Shown here piece after piece: positions 40,626 to 44,777 of a stretch of 44,777 nt of DNA (position 1 is the first letter of the stretch; each line of letters starts with the position of its first letter). Location of the stretch: positions 22,311 to 67,087 of the forward strand of contig VAXH01000078.1 of NCBI GenBank assembly GCA_005883955.1, written 5' to 3'. Made by a program: the position numbers and the translations under genes. The notes under the pieces are model-generated. The model saw only the letters and a list, made by a program, of their open reading frames with translations. It was not told where the DNA came from and made no database searches. The DNA comes from Actinomycetota bacterium (GTDB lineage: Bacteria > Actinomycetota > Thermoleophilia > Gaiellales > Gaiellaceae).

Positions 40626-42334
40626 TCCGCGGACTGGGCCTGCATCGGCGGCTCGAGCCCGTGGTCTGCCGCGAACGCGACCGCTTCGGGGTACCCCGCA
40701 TCGACGTGGCGGAGAACGCCTGTCCCGGGATCGGTCGTGAGCACGCGCTCGAGCCGTTCGCCCATCTCGTCGCTCCCGTCAGCGACGACGACCATCCCTG
40801 CGTGGATCGAGTTGCCGATCCCGACACCGCCTCCGTGATGGACGCTCACCCAGGTTGCGCCCGCAGCGACGTTGAGCAGTGCGTTCAGGATCGGCCAGTC
40901 CGCGATGGCGTCCGATCCGTCGCGCATCGCCTCGGTCTCCCGGTACGGAGAGGCGACCGAGCCCGAGTCGAGGTGATCACGACCGATCACGACCGGCGCC
41001 TTCACCTTGCCGGAGCGGACGAGCTCGTTGATCGCGAGCCCTGCCCGCGCGCGATCTCCGTAGCCGAGCCAGCAGATGCGAGCCGGCAGGCCCTGGAAGG
41101 CGATCCGTCCGGGGGCCAGCTCGAGCCACCGCTGGAGGGCGGCGTCGTCCGGGAAGAGCCCGCGTAGTGCTTCATCGATGGTGGCGATGTCCCCCTCGTC
41201 ACCGGAGAGAGCCGCCCAGCGAAACGGCCCGATGCCTTTGCAGAAGAGCGGCCGAATATAGGCCGGAACGAAGCCCGGGTATGTGAACGCATCCTCTACG
41301 CCCGCCGCATAGGCCTCACCTCGTAAATTGTTGCCATAATCGAAAACATAACTGCCCAGTCGGACGTACTCGAGCAGCCCCTCGACATGGCTGGCGATCG
41401 ACTCCCCAGCCCGGCGGAGGTACTCCTCGGGATCGTCGGCGCGAAGGCCGGCCGCTGCCTCGACAGAGAGTCCCGCCGGGACGTAGCCCGTCAGCGGATC
41501 GTGTGCCGCGGTTTGATCGGTGACGAGGTCGAAGTGCTCACGCCGGCGAGCGAGCTCGGGGACGATCTCGGCCGCGTTCCCCTGCAGGCCGATGGACAGG
41601 GGCCGGCGCTCGTCGGCAGCTGCGTGGATGCGCGCCAGTGCGTCGTCGAGCGAATCCGCCGCTTCGTCGAGGTAGCGCGTCTCGAGTCGGCGCCGGATCC
41701 GCGCGGGATCGACCTCGACGCACAGAATCACTCCGCCGGCCAGGGTCGCGGCCAAAGGCTGCGCCCCGCCCATGCCACCGAGCCCGGCGGTGAGAATCGT
41801 GCGACCCGACAGGTCGGGCGAGCCAAAATGCCGCTCGGCGGCGGCGACAAACGTCTGGTACGTGCCCTGCAGGATGCCCTGCGTGCCGATGTAGACCCAC
41901 GATCCTGCCGTCATCTGGCCGAACATCGTCAGCCCCAGTGCCTCGAGCCGGCGGAACTCGTCCCAGGTCGCCCAGCGAGGAACCAAGAGCGAATTCGCGA
42001 TCAGGACGCGAGGAGCCCCTGGATGTGTTCGGAGGACTCCCACCGGCTTGCCGCTTTGCACCAGGAGCGTCTCGTCGTCTGCAAGCCGCAGCAGAGACGC
42101 CACGATCGCCTTTAAGGCCTTGTGGCTGCGGGCAGCCTTGCCGGAGCCGCCGTAGACGATCAACTGCTCGGGAAGCTCGGCGACGTCCGCGTCGAGATTG
42201 TTGAGCAGCATCCGGAGCGGCGCTTCGGTTGCCCACGAACGCGCGTTCAACGCTGTTCCGCGCGGGGCACGGATCGCCGAAAGGTCGCCGCAGAGGGCCT
42301 CGACCGTCGCGGCGAGTGTGTCGACCGCGGTCAT
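40622..42334 (-). CDS. hutU: Urocanate hydratase
   Basis: NAD-dependent hydration of urocanate to imidazolonepropionate. 570 residues, normal length. Marks: [55 protein letters not shown] (NAD site), [37 protein letters not shown] with the active Cys, and [19 protein letters not shown] at 42334 overlaps the stop of the small membrane protein (ATGA). Confidence 0.96.
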   Translation of the reverse strand: MTAVDTLAATVEALCGDLSAIRAPRGTALNARSWATEAPLRMLLNNLDADVAELPEQLIVYGGSGKAARSHKALKAIVASLLRLADDETLLVQSGKPVGVLRTHPGAPRVLIANSLLVPRWATWDEFRRLEALGLTMFGQMTAGSWVYIGTQGILQGTYQTFVAAAERHFGSPDLSGRTILTAGLGGMGGAQPLAATLAGGVILCVEVDPARIRRRLETRYLDEAADSLDDALARIHAAADERRPLSIGLQGNAAEIVPELARRREHFDLVTDQTAAHDPLTGYVPAGLSVEAAAGLRADDPEEYLRRAGESIASHVEGLLEYVRLGSYVFDYGNNLRGEAYAAGVEDAFTYPGFVPAYIRPLFCKGIGPFRWAALSGDEGDIATIDEALRGLFPDDAALQRWLELAPGRIAFQGLPARICWLGYGDRARAGLAINELVRSGKVKAPVVIGRDHLDSGSVASPYRETEAMRDGSDAIADWPILNALLNVAAGATWVSVHHGGGVGIGNSIHAGMVVVADGSDEMGERLERVLTTDPGTGVLRHVDAGYPEAVAFAADHGLEPPMQAQSAE

Positions 42335-42543
42335 CCGCCGCGCTCCTGCTGCGGCCGCCGGCGAAATCGCCACCAGCTCCAGCCGGTTGCCGCGATGAAG
42401 AACGCCAGCGCCCCGAGCATCGCCCTGGCCACCGAGCCGCCGGTCAGCTTCGCAACGACGACGATCACGATCGCGAGAACCGCGTACATGATCACCGTGT
42501 CCCGAAACGGATGACGGGACCGACGCGGCTCGGCCCGCTTCAC
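42331..42543 (-). CDS. Small two-helix membrane protein inside the hut operon
   Basis: A 70-residue protein of unknown function lying between hutH and hutU. It has a basic N-terminus ([14 protein letters not shown]), two membrane helices ([17 protein letters not shown], ~17-33, and [20 protein letters not shown], ~39-58) and a basic tail ([12 protein letters not shown]), so both ends should be cytoplasmic. GTG at 42543 overlaps the hutH stop (GTGA) and its TGA overlaps the hutU ATG (ATGA), so its translation is tied to the catabolic genes. It is too small for a known histidine permease. Confidence 0.72.
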   Translation of the reverse strand: MKRAEPRRSRHPFRDTVIMYAVLAIVIVVVAKLTGGSVARAMLGALAFFIAATGWSWWRFRRRPQQERGG

Positions 42544-44084
42544 CGAAGCTCGCCCACGTCGGCCTCGACTGCGGCCACGAGCCCGCCTTCGCGGATCGCC
42601 TCGGCGACCGATTCGATATCGCCTGCGAGCGACCGGTCGTCGGAGAGGCGCGGTGACAGCGCCCGAACCGCGTCCCGAGCGGCCCGCGCTCCGAGACCCG
42701 GCTCGAGAGGTGCAAAGAACTCGATTGCCTGGGCACCCGCGAGCAATTCGATCGCGAGCGCGCGCTCGGCGTTCGCCAACACCTGCCAGGCCTTCAGTCC
42801 TGCAGCGTTGCCCATCGAAACGTGGTCTTCCTGGCCCGCGCTCGTCGGGATCGAGTCGATGCTCGCAGGGTGACAGAGAGCCTTGTTCTCGCTGACGAGC
42901 GCGGCGGCCACGTACTGCGGGATCATGAACCCGGAGTTGAGGCCTCCGTCGTTCGTCAGGAAGGGAGGCAGACCGTCGGACAGGCTCGGGTTGACGAGCC
43001 GCTCGAGTCGGCGCTCGGAGATGTTGGCGAACTCGGAGACCGCCATTGCCAACGCGTCGAGGGCAAAGGCAAGCGGCTGCCCGTGGAAATTGCCGTTCGA
43101 GACGAGTAGGTCGTCGTCGACGAGCACGAGCGGATTGTCCGTCGCCGCGTTGAGCTCGACCGACACGGTCGCCTCGACGTAGGCGAGCAGGTCGCGGGAC
43201 GCACCATGGACCTGGGGCGCGCACCGCAGCGAGTATGCGTCTTGAACCTTGTCGCACCAACGGTGCGACTCGATGATCGCCGAGCCCTCCAGCAGCCGGT
43301 GAACGTTCGCCGCCGAGTCGATCTGCCCGGGCAACGGGCGGGTCGCATGGATCTGCGGCAAGAAGCTCATCCGTGATCCCTGCAGGGCTTCGAGCGAGAG
43401 GGCGCAGGCGAGGTCCGCGGTCTTCGCGAGCCTTCGGGCCCGCGCCAGCGCGAGGCTGCCGAACGCGGCCATGAACTGCGTCCCGTTGACGAGCGAAAGC
43501 CCCTCTTTCGCCTCGAGCGTGATCGGCTCGAGCCCGACCGCGGCAAGCGCAGCGGCGCCGTCCAGACGCCCGCCGTCCACCCAAGCCTCGCCCTCTCCGA
43601 CGAGCGGGAGCGCGAGATGGGCGAGCGGCGCGAGATCCCCGCTGGCGCCGACCGACCCACGGCTGGGAACGTGCGGCAGAACGCCGCGATTCAGGCATTC
43701 GATCAGAAGCTCGACTGTCTGGGGCCTCGCTCCGGAAAAGCCCTTCGCGAGCGCATTCGCACGCAGAAGCATCGCGGCCCTGACAACCTCGTCGGGATAC
43801 GGCTCGCCGACGCCGCAGGCGTGGCTCCGCAGCAACCGGAGCTGCAGTTCGGCCGCGAGCTCCTCGGGGATGGAGCGCGAGACGAAGCGCCCGAAGCCGG
43901 TGTTGATGCCGTACGTGTGCTCGTTCGTGCCGTGAGCCGCGCGCTCGACGAGCTCGCGCGCGCGCACGACCTTTTCCCGGGCCTCGCCGCTGAGAGCCGC
44001 GGGCGCGCGATCGACTGCGACTGCCCAAACGTCCTCGATCGTCAGGTTCTCGCCCGTCAGCTGGACGGCCGTGCGCAGGGCCAT
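42540..44084 (-). CDS. hutH: Histidine ammonia-lyase
   Basis: First step of histidine breakdown, giving urocanate and ammonia. 514 residues. The MIO cofactor triad Ala-Ser-Gly is present in [14 protein letters not shown] (147-149); other marks are [12 protein letters not shown] (catalytic Tyr 58), [32 protein letters not shown] and [13 protein letters not shown]-like [19 protein letters not shown] at 44084. First gene of the hut operon, with TAGACT 8 nt upstream. Confidence 0.96.
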   Translation of the reverse strand: MALRTAVQLTGENLTIEDVWAVAVDRAPAALSGEAREKVVRARELVERAAHGTNEHTYGINTGFGRFVSRSIPEELAAELQLRLLRSHACGVGEPYPDEVVRAAMLLRANALAKGFSGARPQTVELLIECLNRGVLPHVPSRGSVGASGDLAPLAHLALPLVGEGEAWVDGGRLDGAAALAAVGLEPITLEAKEGLSLVNGTQFMAAFGSLALARARRLAKTADLACALSLEALQGSRMSFLPQIHATRPLPGQIDSAANVHRLLEGSAIIESHRWCDKVQDAYSLRCAPQVHGASRDLLAYVEATVSVELNAATDNPLVLVDDDLLVSNGNFHGQPLAFALDALAMAVSEFANISERRLERLVNPSLSDGLPPFLTNDGGLNSGFMIPQYVAAALVSENKALCHPASIDSIPTSAGQEDHVSMGNAAGLKAWQVLANAERALAIELLAGAQAIEFFAPLEPGLGARAARDAVRALSPRLSDDRSLAGDIESVAEAIREGGLVAAVEADVGELR

Positions 44085-44092
44085 TTGCGGCC

Positions 44093-44098
44093 AGTCTA
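44093..44098 (-). promoter_or_regulatory. Putative -10 box TAGACT for the hut operon
   Basis: TAGACT ends 8 nt before the hutH ATG. A -35 is not clear (GGTTTC 16 nt upstream is a poor match). No HutC-type operator was recognised in the 69-nt gap. Confidence 0.45.
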
Positions 44099-44153
44099 GC
44101 CCGGTGGTTCGAGCGAAACCCTGCGCTTGCCGAGCCTTGGAGGCAGGGAGCCG

Positions 44154-44579
44154 CTAGCCGAACAGCCGCCGGAAGAAAAACGCGATCCGGCGCCAAACGT
44201 TCATCGAGTGCTCGCGGCGCTGGGTCGGAGCAAGCGCCTTGCCTTCCAGTTCCCGCGCGTCTGCCCCCAGCGATTCGCCGATTCCCCCTTTGCTGTCGGG
44301 CTCGATCTCGGCGCTTGTTGCAGGCTCGCGATACTCCCCGAGCTGTTCGACCTGCTCGCGCGTCAACGCCAGCTGCACCGTCCCCTCCGTGATCTCCGCG
44401 ACCTGCTCCGAGGGCACGTAGCGGGGCTTTCCGAACGCGCTGGTCGCAATCGCGAGCCCGTCGAAGATGTCGACGCTGCTGTCGCCCGCGACCTCGTCGA
44501 CTTCGCCCACTTTGCTTCCGTCGGCCGCGACCACATTCCAACCGGTTTCGATCATGAGCCAGGAAACAGGATCGGCCAT
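44154..44579 (-). CDS. PRC-barrel domain protein
   Basis: A 141-residue soluble protein. Residues ~8-75 form a PRC-barrel: GWNVVAADGSKVGEVDEVAG, SVDIFDGLAIATSAFGKPRY, VPSEQVAEITEGTVQLAL. A linker rich in Glu/Ser/Pro follows and the C-terminus is a short basic-aromatic helix (WRRIAFFFRRLFG) that could touch a membrane. PRC-barrels bind RNA, reaction-centre or other partners; no role can be named. ATG at 44579 is chosen at the domain start; an earlier start at 44621 would include a palindrome. From 44602 to the window end nothing further was recognised. Confidence 0.75.
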   Translation of the reverse strand: MADPVSWLMIETGWNVVAADGSKVGEVDEVAGDSSVDIFDGLAIATSAFGKPRYVPSEQVAEITEGTVQLALTREQVEQLGEYREPATSAEIEPDSKGGIGESLGADARELEGKALAPTQRREHSMNVWRRIAFFFRRLFG

Positions 44580-44586
44580 CGCAGCA

Positions 44587-44601
44587 ATCAGTCTGACTGA
44601 T
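44587..44601. repeat. 15-bp palindrome ATCAGTC-T-GACTGAT upstream of PRC-barrel gene
   Basis: Perfect 7-bp arms around one base, ending 7 nt before the ATG at 44579. The position fits an operator overlapping the transcription start; no regulator is nearby. Confidence 0.45.
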
Positions 44602-44777
44602 CCGGGCGAGAGGCCCGTCACCAGCGAATGAAGCTCGCACTATGAGGAAGGCACAGCCGACCTCCTCCCCGCGTCGAGCCTACGTCGAATTTCCGCGCGC
44701 GTGAGCTACGCGTTCGCGACGAATTTGCGCCGATTGGACTCGTCGGCGCGGCCCCTGTTTGCCGGACTCGCCGTCAG

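Overview
The window is a GC-rich bacterial chromosome segment packed with housekeeping genes, mostly on the minus strand. The gene set and order suggest an actinobacterium: tlyA-nadK-recN-steA-steB-pyrG-NUDIX is the order known from Mycobacterium, and TANNNT -10 boxes lie just upstream of start codons. The fused and rearranged versions of these clusters would suit a deep-branching class such as Thermoleophilia, but that placement is inference. No rRNA, tRNA, CRISPR array or full-size insertion sequence was recognised.

Layout: (1) 1-8832 holds ald (partial), a NUDIX hydrolase, a DUF3866 protein, an M20 peptidase, pyrG, a two-domain GT2/GT4 glycosyltransferase, steB, an SRPBCC protein and steA. 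(2) 8869-15275 holds recN, nadK, tlyA, a polyprenyl synthase, an xseB-like gene, nusB, an Asp23 gene and accC. (3) 15385-22184 holds an accB whose product carries an N-terminal carboxyltransferase-like domain that has lost its metal ligands, a plus-strand MFS exporter followed by two strong palindromes, efp, an M24 peptidase, aroQ and an aroK-aroB fusion. (4) 22182-27694 is a chain of overlapping genes alaS-ruvX-mltG-aroE-aroC leading into aroKB. (5) 27957-31782 holds a secreted repeat protein (plus strand), then mnmA, a degenerate anti-sigma factor and a SigB/SigF-type sigma factor, the last three coupled by GTGA overlaps. (6) 32177-34697 is a group of poorly characterised envelope-like genes: an RlpA-like protein, a Pro-rich protein, a membrane protein with a Pro/Glu tail and a DivIVA-like coiled coil. 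(7) 34745-39334 holds aspS, hisS, an MBL-fold hydrolase, a cupin and a small membrane protein. (8) 39345-44579 is a histidine-degradation cluster hutH-(small membrane protein)-hutU-hutI, preceded by a PRC-barrel gene.

How the genes work together: aroQ, aroKB, aroE and aroC cover most of the shikimate pathway. accC and the accB fusion supply the carboxylation half of acetyl-CoA carboxylase. hutH, hutU and hutI make the first three steps of histidine breakdown. steA, steB and the GT2/GT4 fusion look like an envelope or cell-separation unit.

The most unusual signals are: a ~100-bp non-coding palindromic element, seen three times, that appears to have inserted into translationally coupled gene junctions and left direct repeats at 109-110 bp spacing; the accB-pseudo-carboxyltransferase fusion; the GT2/GT4 fusion inside the SteAB cluster; a NifU-like remnant fused to MnmA; pyrG and aroKB frames without a usable ATG, GTG or TTG start; and -10 boxes placed 6-9 nt before start codons, which suggests widespread leaderless transcription.
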